A program made the position numbers and the translations under genes. From NCBI GenBank assembly GCA_003141855.1, contig PLNS01000027.1, positions 50,009 through 82,462 on the forward strand: a DNA stretch of 32,454 bases, given 5' to 3'. The notes under the pieces were generated by a model. The model did no database searches and had not been told where the DNA came from. It saw only the letters and a program-made list of their open reading frames with translations. Source of the stretch: Candidatus Bathyarchaeota archaeon (GTDB taxonomy: Archaea > Thermoproteota > Bathyarchaeia > Bathyarchaeales > Bathycorpusculaceae). Position 1 is the first letter of the stretch, and the number at the start of each line of letters is the position of its first letter. Positions 23,750 through 30,400 of this stretch are shown here, piece by piece.

Positions 23750-24964
23750 ATGGAGCCTTTACCTTTTCCTTCAATTCCGCCTGCCCCGCAAAAGACTAGG
23801 CGTTTTTCAGCAGTGATGATAGTTGTTCTTCTACTTGTTGGATTAGTTGCAGGCGGGTTAATCGGTTACGCAATCACTTATTCGGATTTCAACGCGAAAC
23901 TCACAAATCTGCAAGGACAACTTGGTTATTCCTCAAATGGCAACTCCACGGCGTATCCTAATGTGGTATTCTTGCTTGGGGATAACGTTTCGCTCTCCAA
24001 CCTCTACCAGCAGGTTAAGTCTTCAGTGGTTGTAATCCAAGACCTTGTACCCCAATACAGCTTCTTCGGAAAACTTGCAGGCTACAGTCTACAGCAGGGT
24101 TCAGGCTTCATAACCCAAGTAGACAATCAATTAATCATAGTCACCAACAACCATGTCATAGAAAATGCAATCAACGAAACAGTAACCTTCGCAAACGGCG
24201 ACGCTTACCCAGCGAAAGTGTTGGGTTCAGACCCTCAAGCTGACCTCGCAGTTCTCACCATAACACCAATGCCCAGCGGTCTAACACCGTTAGTTCTTGA
24301 TAGTTCGGATTCTTTGCAGGTCGGTGAACCCGTTGTTGCGGTAGGTTCTCCCTATGGCTTGTCAGGAACGTTAACTACGGGCGTAATCAGCGCGACGGGG
24401 CGAACAATCACTGAAGCTTCAAGTTCAAGCCAAAATGGTCAAACTATTCCCGATATTATTCAAACGAGCACTGCAATTAACCCTGGAAATTCAGGCGGTC
24501 CACTGCTTACTTACGCTGGCGAAGTCGTCGGCATAACAACCGCTGGTATTAGCAACTCTCAGGGTTTAGGTTTTGCGATTCCGTCGGACACGATAATGCG
24601 TGAACTAGGCTCGTTGGTTACTTCGGGCTCATACACTCAGCATCCATCCATAAACGCAGTGGGAACAGACATGAATTACCAAATCGCCCAAGCCATGGGA
24701 ACCAGCGTCACCTACGGATGGCTCGTTGAAAGCGTTTCAGCGCAAAACAGCCTCAAAGCAGGCAACACCCAAACAACAATCCTTGGCTCAAGAGTAATAA
24801 TCGGCGGCGACATCATAACAGCCATCAACGGAGCAAGAATAACCAACACCGACGACCTCCTATCCTACCTCGAACAACACACGCTTCCAGGCCAAACCGT
24901 CAATTTCACAGTAATACGAAACGGGCAAACCCAAACAGTCCCAGTAACCATAGGAACAGCTTAA
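23750..24964 (+). CDS. HtrA/DegP-like membrane-anchored serine protease
   Basis: A 404-residue trypsin-like protease facing the outside of the cell. The short proline-rich head (1-14) is cytosolic; residues 20-42 form the membrane anchor (VMIVVLLLVGLVAGGLIGYAI). The protease domain (about 75-290) has the catalytic triad in TNNHVIENA, DPQADLAVL and NPGNSGGPLL. One C-terminal PDZ domain (about 300-400, with SRVIIGGDIITAINGARITNTDDLLSYL) should bind exposed protein tails. All catalytic residues are intact. It is cotranscribed with the FtsX/MacB-like pair, suggesting envelope protein quality control or processing of a surface substrate. No strong ribosome site precedes the ATG, so translation may be coupled to the gene before it. 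Confidence 0.95.
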   Translation: MEPLPFPSIPPAPQKTRRFSAVMIVVLLLVGLVAGGLIGYAITYSDFNAKLTNLQGQLGYSSNGNSTAYPNVVFLLGDNVSLSNLYQQVKSSVVVIQDLVPQYSFFGKLAGYSLQQGSGFITQVDNQLIIVTNNHVIENAINETVTFANGDAYPAKVLGSDPQADLAVLTITPMPSGLTPLVLDSSDSLQVGEPVVAVGSPYGLSGTLTTGVISATGRTITEASSSSQNGQTIPDIIQTSTAINPGNSGGPLLTYAGEVVGITTAGISNSQGLGFAIPSDTIMRELGSLVTSGSYTQHPSINAVGTDMNYQIAQAMGTSVTYGWLVESVSAQNSLKAGNTQTTILGSRVIIGGDIITAINGARITNTDDLLSYLEQHTLPGQTVNFTVIRNGQTQTVPVTIGTA

Positions 24965-24968
24965 CCAG

Positions 24969-25030
24969 CATATTTGGAGCCTAATAGAAATAGCATGCAG
25001 AAACCTATAGGGGGTAGGTCAGTTTGGCAG
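24969..25030 (-). repeat. Dispersed ~60-base repeat, locus 2 (one unit, inverted)
   Basis: On the minus strand this reads GCCAAACTGACCTACCCCC, then CTATAGGTTTCTGCATG and TTTCTATTAGGCTCC, with AAATATG at the end. It matches the units at 532-597 and 29618-29680 over nearly the whole length, in opposite orientation. It fills the gap between HtrA and mtnP. The hairpin TGGAG..CTCCA of the other copies is lost here through base changes. Confidence 0.8.
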
Positions 25031-25084
25031 TTTTCAAAGTCAAACACATGTTTAGAAGCCTGATGCTTGTTTTTTAGTCGCTAT

Positions 25085-25092
25085 TTTTATAA
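25085..25092 (+). promoter_or_regulatory. TATA box of mtnP-apt
   Basis: GCTATTTTTATAAGG sits with its core about 26-30 bases before the ATG at 25117. This predicts a leaderless message and makes that ATG, not the upstream TTG, the start. Confidence 0.55.
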
Positions 25093-25116
25093 GGTGAACG
25101 CTTGAAGTTAACTGTC

Positions 25117-25902
25117 ATGCAAGCTGAATTTGGAGTAATCGGCGGAACAGGTCTCTACGACCCTAAACTACTCAAAAACGTCAAGGAAGTAGTGGTGGAA
25201 ACGCCTTATGGAAAGCCTTCTGACGCCATAACCGTCGGCGAATTGGGCGGCAAATGCGTCGCGTTCCTGCCCAGACACGGCAAAAAACACACCATACGCC
25301 CCACAGACATCAACGTTCGAGCCAACATTTTCGCGCTAAAAAAGCTCGGTGTCAAACGTATTCTGGCGCCTTCAACCGTCGGCTCATTGCGCGAAGAGTA
25401 TCATCCCGGAGAAATCGTCTTCGTGGACCAATTCATCGACCGCACAACACGACGCGAACAATCCTTCTACACCGAGGGCAAGGTTTGCCACATATCCGTC
25501 GCTGAACCCATGTGCCCCGAAATCAGAAAAACCATAATCTCAGTCGCCAAAAACATGGGCGTTAAAATGCATGAAACCGGCACATACGTTTGCATTGAAG
25601 GACCGCGCTTCTCCAGCAAAGCTGAATCCAAAATGTACCGCCAATGGGGCGCCGACGTGGTCGGCATGACGCTGGTTCCGGAATGCGTACTGGCAAGGGA
25701 AGCCGAAATCTGCTATGCATCCATATCAACCGTTACCGACTATGACGTTTGGAAGGACCACGTGGTCTGCGTGGACGATATCTTGGCAACCATGAAGAAT
25801 AACGTTGAGAATGTTAAGCGTATAATCGCTGAAACCGTCGCCAAAATGCCCGCCGAATGCAGTTGCGTATGCAACCAAGCATTAAAAGGGGCATTCGTTT
25901 AA
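25117..25902 (+). CDS. mtnP: S-methyl-5'-thioadenosine phosphorylase
   Basis: A cytosolic purine-nucleoside phosphorylase family enzyme that splits methylthioadenosine with phosphate into adenine and methylthioribose-1-phosphate. IGGTGLYDPKLL is the phosphate-binding start, LPRHGKKHTIRPTDINVRANI the MTAP hallmark, APSTVGSLREEYHPGEIVFVDQFIDRT the next conserved block, and CIEGPRFSSKAESKMYRQWGADVVGMTLVPECVLAREAEI the nucleoside site. The C-terminal CSCVC pair may be a CxC disulfide-type motif, as in heat-stable archaeal enzymes. Length (261) is normal. The start is ATG 25117, supported by a TATA box at leaderless distance; TTG 25102 is less likely. It heads a unit with apt, which would recover the released adenine. 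Confidence 0.95.
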   Translation: MQAEFGVIGGTGLYDPKLLKNVKEVVVETPYGKPSDAITVGELGGKCVAFLPRHGKKHTIRPTDINVRANIFALKKLGVKRILAPSTVGSLREEYHPGEIVFVDQFIDRTTRREQSFYTEGKVCHISVAEPMCPEIRKTIISVAKNMGVKMHETGTYVCIEGPRFSSKAESKMYRQWGADVVGMTLVPECVLAREAEICYASISTVTDYDVWKDHVVCVDDILATMKNNVENVKRIIAETVAKMPAECSCVCNQALKGAFV

Positions 25903-25921
25903 CCAAGGAGAAAAAAGCAAG

Positions 25922-26467
25922 ATGAACAAAACCGATAAAACCGTAGACCTTAAAAGTAAAATCCGAAGAATCCCCGAGTTCAAAGGCGTAGTCTTCTGGG
26001 ACATAACTCCCCTCTTAAAAGATAAACAGTGCTTTCACGAATGCATCAAACAGTTAGCCGACCATTACAGGGGCAAACCAATCGACGTCATCGTTTCAAA
26101 CGAGGCAAGAGGCTTCATCATCGGCGCTCCATTAGCTTACGAATTGGGCGTGGGCTTTGTTCCCGTCCGCAAAAAAGGCAAATTACCATACAAATGCGTG
26201 GACTTAACCTACAAAAAAGAGTACGAATGCGACACCATCGAAATCCACCAGGACGCCATAGAGAAAGGACAGAACGTTCTGTTAATCGATGACTTATTAG
26301 CCACGGGCGGAACCGTGAAAGCCAACATTGAATTGGTTGAAAAATTAGGCGGCAAAGTTGTTGGCTTAGGCTTCCTTATCGAGTTGGGTTATTTGGGTGG
26401 ACGAAAAGCAATTGGCAACAAACACGAAATCTACTCGCTAATCCAGTTGAAAACCACAAACGGATAA
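25922..26467 (+). CDS. apt: Adenine phosphoribosyltransferase
   Basis: Converts adenine and PRPP to AMP in the cytosol. FKGVVFWDITPLLKD is the typical APRT entry segment, SNEARGFIIGAPLAYELGVGFVPVRKKGKLPYK the base- and substrate-binding block, and NVLLIDDLLATGGTVKANIELVEKLGG the PRPP loop with its two acidic residues. Length (181) is normal and no domain is missing. GGAGAAAAAAGCAAG upstream of the ATG is a good ribosome site; the gene lies 19 bases after mtnP and is surely cotranscribed. The pair recycles the adenine of methylthioadenosine formed in polyamine and related SAM reactions. The 278 bases after it hold no gene I can support. Confidence 0.96.
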   Translation: MNKTDKTVDLKSKIRRIPEFKGVVFWDITPLLKDKQCFHECIKQLADHYRGKPIDVIVSNEARGFIIGAPLAYELGVGFVPVRKKGKLPYKCVDLTYKKEYECDTIEIHQDAIEKGQNVLLIDDLLATGGTVKANIELVEKLGGKVVGLGFLIELGYLGGRKAIGNKHEIYSLIQLKTTNG

Positions 26468-26656
26468 CAGGCATTAAGCTATGTAAGGTTCGGGCTTGGC
26501 ATAAGAAAGCACAAGTCAAGCTCCATTCCTCCACTTCCTCCCAGATGGCGAAAAAATAATTTGCGAATGGGACTTTGCTCTCGTCATGCTTCCTGTGGAT
26601 AAAAGCGGGTTTCGCCAAGCCCCAGCTTCTTCCAGCTGCAAGTTAAACATTTGAAC

Positions 26657-26671
26657 CCGATTTTATATCGG
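26657..26671. promoter_or_regulatory. Small dyad in the apt-RAM gap
   Basis: CCGAT-TTTAT-ATCGG is a perfect 5-base dyad, extending to AAC..TTT with one mismatch, in an otherwise featureless gap. It is about 75-90 bases before the RAM-domain gene; an operator role is a guess. Confidence 0.25.
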
Positions 26672-26745
26672 TTTGTTGTTGTAGCGTGACAGCAACGCAG
26701 GTTTAATAGTGATTCTGGGATAGTTAGTTTAAGTAAATTTTTGAG

Positions 26746-27057
26746 GTGGATTTTTTGGAGAATGTTTTTGTAGATATGGGCACAGAAATTAGCAGTAAAT
26801 ATTCTAAAGAAGAAACTTTTGACAAGCCCAAGAGGAGCGCTTTTGTTTTTATCACGGCAGAATCCGATGCTAGTCACTTGGCACTTGAAGACTTAAGGAA
26901 GATTGATGAGGTAAAAGAAGTTTATCTTGCTCACGGCGCCTATGACCTTATCGCCAAGGTTAGCGGCGAATCTTTTGACCACCTTCGAGAGATTATTCAT
27001 ACAAGAATAAGAAACCTGAGCAACATCAAATCAACGTTGACTCTAACGGTAATCTAA
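26746..27057 (+). CDS. Stand-alone Lrp/AsnC RAM-domain protein
   Basis: About 103 residues carrying only the ligand-binding half of Lrp/AsnC regulators. The RAM domain runs from about residue 30 to the end: RSAFVFITAESDASHLALEDLRKIDEVKEVYLAHGAYDLIAKV, then SFDHLREIIHTRIRNLSNIKSTLTLTV. No helix-turn-helix precedes it. Such stand-alone proteins bind amino acids or other small effectors and can modulate full-length Lrp proteins by mixed assembly. The start is uncertain: GTG 26746 or ATG 26776, either of which keeps the whole domain. A TATA-like GTTTAAGTAAAT lies just upstream. It is convergent with, and overlaps the end of, the next gene by four bases. Confidence 0.85.
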   Translation: MDFLENVFVDMGTEISSKYSKEETFDKPKRSAFVFITAESDASHLALEDLRKIDEVKEVYLAHGAYDLIAKVSGESFDHLREIIHTRIRNLSNIKSTLTLTVI

Positions 27058-27449
27058 ACATTCGGCAACATACATTGCCAATCTAGATGCCTTTGCAACG
27101 CTGCCAAGTACTCAGCAAAAAATACTTCTTTTCTTTTCGATTTATAAGCAAAACCTTTTACTTTGCTTTGAAGTTTTTCCATGATTTTTAACTCAACAAG
27201 TTTAGCTGCATCGCCGAAAATCGATTCAATCGCATCCGTGAAGCCTTCAATCATGCTGGGAATTTGTTCTTTTTTTATGCCGTGCTTATTTTCTAGGTAA
27301 CTGTAAATGGCTTGCTTAACGTTTTCTCCGAGAGTTGTGAAGACTTCGTCGATTGCTTCTGTTACTGCTGTTTCAAAATTGATTTTAAAGGGTTCTTTCT
27401 CGCCCATTAGGTCGAAAGGTATTGTTAGGTTGGTTAGTTGTCGGCTCAT
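27054..27449 (-). CDS. Helical protein, possibly NitrOD5-like output domain
   Basis: A 131-residue all-helical protein. After a short strand-like head (LTNLTIPFDLMGEKEPFKINF) it reads AVTEAIDEVFTTLGENVKQAIYSYLENKHGIKK and then IPSMIEGFTDAIESIFGDAAKLVELKIMEKLQSK. That central pattern resembles the helical NitrOD5-type output domains attached to archaeal sensory proteins; the likeness is from memory and moderate. Here it stands alone with no sensor domain. CAGGAAATAAAAATG is an acceptable ribosome site. A 10-base perfect inverted repeat lies 56-89 bases upstream. Its stop overlaps the convergent RAM-domain gene by four bases. Confidence 0.55.
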   Translation of the reverse strand: MSRQLTNLTIPFDLMGEKEPFKINFETAVTEAIDEVFTTLGENVKQAIYSYLENKHGIKKEQIPSMIEGFTDAIESIFGDAAKLVELKIMEKLQSKVKGFAYKSKRKEVFFAEYLAALQRHLDWQCMLPNV

Positions 27450-27504
27450 TTTTATTTCCTGCTTGTTGTTGTGTTCTGCTTAGCTACAGTTGTATCTTGA
27501 CTGT

Positions 27505-27538
27505 TAATATATCAGTTGTTTTTTAATTTGATATATTA
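27505..27538. promoter_or_regulatory. 10-base inverted repeat upstream of helical protein gene
   Basis: TAATATATCA (27505-27514) and TGATATATTA (27529-27538) are perfect inverted copies with a 14-base T-rich spacer; a third GATATAT word follows at 27547. The minus-strand gene starts 56 bases away. It may be an operator or contain the TATA box. The gap 27450-27622 holds nothing else recognised. Confidence 0.4.
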
Positions 27539-27622
27539 CCAAAACCGATATATACAAAAAAGAAGCATACCCCAAAGCAAGATAGACGCTATCAAATAAA
27601 CAAAAAGTTTACCTTAGATAAA

Positions 27623-27778
27623 TTACTGACTTGCGATGTTGACAACAGCTGATTCTTCTGGGTTGATGCCGGCGGTTGGGTTATATTGCTGCTTTTTCCT
27701 TAAACATTCATGAATGTGTTTCCAAAGCATGTAGCGGGTTCTCCAAGCTGGCGCATCGCAGAACGGGCAAGTGAACAT
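27623..27778 (-). CDS. Small C2HC zinc-finger protein
   Basis: A short protein with a clear finger: FTCPFCDAPAWRTRYMLW then KHIHECL, i.e. C-x2-C-x13-H-x3-C, close to a eukaryotic-like C2H2 finger with Cys as last ligand. It is followed by a polar tail. The ATG at 27778 gives about 51 residues; an in-frame TTG at 27862 would give 79, but the extra N-terminus looks poor. A TATA-like ATTCATATAC on the minus strand and GGGTGG ahead of the ATG fit expression. Small single-finger proteins in archaea often bind DNA or protein; no target is known here. Confidence 0.45.
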   Translation of the reverse strand: MFTCPFCDAPAWRTRYMLWKHIHECLRKKQQYNPTAGINPEESAVVNIASQ

Positions 27779-27909
27779 TGGTTGAGTCAAACATACCACC
27801 CTTAACCATGAACGCGCCTTCCGCGCGTATATGAATATGTGACTGCAGTTAACCGACAACAAATAATCTGTTTAAACTCTTGACTTTTTGATAAAGGTAT
27901 CCATAATAC

Positions 27910-27917
27910 TTTATAAA
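27910..27917 (+). promoter_or_regulatory. TATA box of the cysteine-rich small gene
   Basis: ATACTTTATAAAATCC is a very good archaeal promoter core. Transcription should start near 27937, just before GGAAGTGA, the ribosome site for TTG 27953. Confidence 0.5.
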
Positions 27918-27952
27918 ATCCCTCTCGTTAACTATTATTGGAAGTGAATTTT

Positions 27953-28216
27953 TTGCCAAGCTATTTAGTTAATTCGGCCATTCTGTGTTCAGGCAAAGAC
28001 CCAAGAGCCTGCGCAGAAGGAGCAGCCAAAATGCTTGCCAAAGGAAAAATCAAAGACATCGAAGCGAAAACTTGCTATTGTTGCGGAGCAGAAAATCGAG
28101 TAGCATTCCTCATTGAAGGACCAAGCGAGGACGCCGTATTGCATGTTATACAAGAACAACTAGACATTCCTGTAGCTTCAATCATGGAAGCTGAGGAAGT
28201 CTCAGTCCTACCGTAA
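27953..28216 (+). CDS. Small cysteine-containing hypothetical protein
   Basis: An 87-residue protein with no family I recognise. The N-terminus carries SAILCSGKDPRACAEGAAKM, then a charged linker (AKGKIKDIEAKTCYCCGAENR) with a CYCCG cluster, then a beta-alpha-beta-like second half (VAFLIEGPSEDAVLHVIQEQLDIPVASIMEAEEV), which would fit a ferredoxin-like alpha/beta fold. The five cysteines could bind metal or a cluster. GGAAGTGA five bases before TTG 27953 sets the start; TTG 27938 is an alternative. It has a strong TATA box and stands alone between unrelated genes. Confidence 0.6.
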   Translation: MPSYLVNSAILCSGKDPRACAEGAAKMLAKGKIKDIEAKTCYCCGAENRVAFLIEGPSEDAVLHVIQEQLDIPVASIMEAEEVSVLP

Positions 28217-28318
28217 GCATAAGCCTCAATCAACCATTTAGTTTGGAAAACGCTAGTGCCCACAGCGACCTCCCCTCCCCTTAAATGTACTAAAAACCAG
28301 CGGTAGCTACAAAGACGA

Positions 28319-28861
28319 TTATGTTTTAGCAGCTTTCAAGTAAACCTCAAAATCCCGCTCCGAAAACAACACAAAAATGACCCTTTCAAGCCTATCTTCT
28401 TTTTCTAAAAACGCCTTAACTGTAGCCAAAGCTATGCGACTAGCTTCTTCAATGGGGTAACCGTAAGCTCCAGTGCTAATTGATGGAAACGCAATGGTCT
28501 TAAGCCCTTTAGCAACGGCAAGTTTTAACGTGTTCCTATATGCCTGCTTTAAAAGTTCAGCTTCAACATGAAAGCCTCCGAGCCAAACTGGACCAACGGT
28601 GTGAATAACATGTTTGGCTTTCAGGTTGCCGCCTGAAGTAATGACTGCTTTTCCCGTGGGCAATCCATCAGGCCACTCAGTTGCACGTATGAGTTTGCAT
28701 TCTTCAAGGATTTTTGGCCCACCCTTTCGGTGAATGGCTCCGTCCACTCCGCCGCCTCCCAGAAGCGTCGAGTTAGCCGCGTTCACTATGGCGTCAGCTT
28801 CAACGTCTGTTATGTCGCCTTTAATTAGTTCGAGCTTAGCGTTTCCAACTTGAAATTCCAT
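28319..28861 (-). CDS. Macro-domain protein (MacroD/YmdB-like ADP-ribose hydrolase)
   Basis: A single macro domain of about 180 residues that would bind ADP-ribose and probably remove it from proteins or O-acetyl-ADP-ribose. It shows LIKGDITDVEADAIVNAANSTLLGGGGVDGAIHRKGG (the ADP-ribose pocket and catalytic loop), then TGKAVITSGGNLKAKHVIHTVGP and FPSISTGAYGYPIEEA. The key Asn and Asp of the MacroD group (NAAN and GVDGAIH) are present. The ATG at 28861 is likely; GTG 28870 is possible. It follows the LysE gene by about 30 bases on the same strand and is likely co-transcribed, although the functional link is unclear. Confidence 0.95.
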   Translation of the reverse strand: MEFQVGNAKLELIKGDITDVEADAIVNAANSTLLGGGGVDGAIHRKGGPKILEECKLIRATEWPDGLPTGKAVITSGGNLKAKHVIHTVGPVWLGGFHVEAELLKQAYRNTLKLAVAKGLKTIAFPSISTGAYGYPIEEASRIALATVKAFLEKEDRLERVIFVLFSERDFEVYLKAAKT

Positions 28862-28891
28862 GGATACCACTTACCTCAAAAGCCTATATAA

Positions 28892-29524
28892 CTATGCCAA
28901 CAGCGACCACAACGCCGAGCCCATAAAGTACGCTCCGAAACCAATGAACACAGCCACGCAAAAAAACGTAATTCCCATCCGCGTGCGCTCAGTCCAGAAC
29001 CGCTGGGACTTAAAAATCAGCAAAGCCACCACAGTGTACCAGGAGAAATCAGCTAACCAATGAACCCCTGCAAAGACTGAAAACCCTAACAGCCCAAAAA
29101 GTTTAGCGTTCAAAATAAGGGTGGTCCCGATGGTTAACCACCATAGGATGAAACCTGCGTTTGCAGCTGTCGTCCATACTCCTGCAAGCACTGAATCCTT
29201 TTTCAGATTAACGGTTGCCTCTTCTTGTTTGTGCCTGTTCCGGAAAGCTTTCAAGCCCATAAAAATCATTAGCAAACCCCCAACCAAACCCACTGCAGTC
29301 TGCACAAAACTGGGAATGTCAAATTGGCTTAGCACAAAGAAAATCAGAAACATCAATGGAAACTCGACAATCCCATGCCCAACCGCTATTAAAGCGCCTG
29401 CCGTTTTGCTTTTTGTAGCCTTCTTTATTGTGATTGCGAATAAGGGGCCAGGCATCAGAACACCTGACAGCGAAATGAGCAACACTGAAGCTAAGAACAA
29501 ATAGAAATCGGTTATAAACTCCAA
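28892..29524 (-). CDS. LysE-family amino-acid exporter
   Basis: An integral membrane protein of 210 residues with about six helices. SLSGVLMPGPLFAITIKKATKSKTAGALIAVGHGIVEFPLMFLIFF is the conserved LysE/RhtB entry segment. It is followed by GLVGGLLMIFMGLKAFRN, a charged cytosolic loop (NRHKQEEATVNLKKDSVLAGVWTTAANAGFILWW) and three more helices. LysE proteins export lysine, arginine, threonine or similar compounds; the substrate cannot be told. The start is TTG at 29524. It comes before the macro-domain gene in one unit, and its upstream gap is filled by the dispersed repeat array at 29618-29800. Confidence 0.9.
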   Translation of the reverse strand: MEFITDFYLFLASVLLISLSGVLMPGPLFAITIKKATKSKTAGALIAVGHGIVEFPLMFLIFFVLSQFDIPSFVQTAVGLVGGLLMIFMGLKAFRNRHKQEEATVNLKKDSVLAGVWTTAANAGFILWWLTIGTTLILNAKLFGLLGFSVFAGVHWLADFSWYTVVALLIFKSQRFWTERTRMGITFFCVAVFIGFGAYFMGSALWSLLA

Positions 29525-29617
29525 GCTTCAATCCCCCCCTCATTAACGCCTTCAATCCATTTTTGCATGGTCAGCTATAAGCCTTCACTCTTTCTCAGAT
29601 CGTTTGAACCTAAAATC

Positions 29618-29800
29618 GCCAATACCGACCTACCCCCTATAGGTTTTTGCATGGAGTTTCTATTAGGCTCCAAATAGGTTCGTACCAACCTACCCTCTAT
29701 CGTTTCAACATAGAACCTCTAATAGGCTCCAAATATGTCCGGCTCTACCCCTCTATAGGTGTACTGCAATGATTGGATATTAGGACCCAAATATGCCTTG
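29618..29800 (+). repeat. Dispersed ~60-base repeat, locus 3 (three tandem units)
   Basis: Unit A (29618-~29680) is near the consensus: CGCCAATACCGACCTACCCC, CTATAGGTTTTTGCATGGAG and TTTCTATTAGGCTCC. Unit B (about 29681-29739) and unit C (about 29740-29800) are more diverged, but keep the ACCTACCC / TCTACCCC, AATAGGCTCC / TTAGGACCC and AAATATG blocks. The spacing is 60 and about 55 bases, with conservation across whole units, so this is not a CRISPR array. It fills the 297-base gap between the LysE and Tsr3 genes. Confidence 0.8.
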
Positions 29801-29821
29801 AAAGTCAAATATACAAGAGCA

Positions 29822-30400
29822 TTACTCAAACACATTCTTGCTTGGCTCGCGTTTTTGGGGTTTTAATAGCCGAGTTTGCATTTCTACAATGTCAGCGCTA
29901 TCCTTAGCCGTCACGTAATTGTCAAGTAACATTTGGTTTAACTCGAAAAATGTGTGCCCCCACGGGAAAATCAACAAAACATCCTCAGCCTCCTTCTTGA
30001 AACCAGCAATGTACAAAGCCGCCGCGATGGCTTCGGCAGTTGTTAGCTTGGTAAGCTTGCCAAAATTAACCGGGTTACCGGCAATCAAAATGGGTAAACA
30101 TCTGCTGGTTCCCTTAACGTGTTTCCCCATAACTTTCTGGGCATGCTCCCAACTGCAATCTAGTGCTGCCAACCCAAACTGTTCAAGCCTTTCCTTATCC
30201 GCTGGAGAAAACGCAATTTCGCCAAAAGGGTTCAGCACGATGGCTCTCTTTGGCAAAAACCTTGCACTTGTAACTATTCTGGCAAGTCCTCGGCGTTTCA
30301 GCCTCAACGCAGTGTTTTTTTTAGGGTCATCTTGAGCGGCGTGATAAATGGTAATCCTTACTGGCAAAATTGGCTTTTGATCTTCAGAGTCAGTTTCCAC
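29822..30400 (-). CDS. tsr3: Tsr3-type rRNA aminocarboxypropyltransferase (DUF367)
   Basis: A cytosolic enzyme that transfers the aminocarboxypropyl group of SAM to a hypermodified uridine of small-subunit rRNA late in ribosome assembly. RITIYHAAQDDPKK is the N-terminal block, RAIVLNPFGEIAFSPAD and LAALDCSWEHAQK follow, and the signature CLPILIAGNPVNFGKLTKLTTAEAIAAALYIAGF and FPWGHTFFELNQMLLDNY are all present. The GTG at 30400 overlaps the end of nnr by 11 bases; a TTG about 12 codons later is another possible start. The gene is thus coupled to nnr. It ends just before the repeat array at 29618-29800. Confidence 0.93.
   Translation of the reverse strand: METDSEDQKPILPVRITIYHAAQDDPKKNTALRLKRRGLARIVTSARFLPKRAIVLNPFGEIAFSPADKERLEQFGLAALDCSWEHAQKVMGKHVKGTSRCLPILIAGNPVNFGKLTKLTTAEAIAAALYIAGFKKEAEDVLLIFPWGHTFFELNQMLLDNYVTAKDSADIVEMQTRLLKPQKREPSKNVFE

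Noticed and set aside
29618-29800. CRISPR array
   Set aside because: The whole ~60-base unit is conserved rather than a short repeat with variable spacers, the spacing is uneven, and single units occur elsewhere. No cas gene is in the window.
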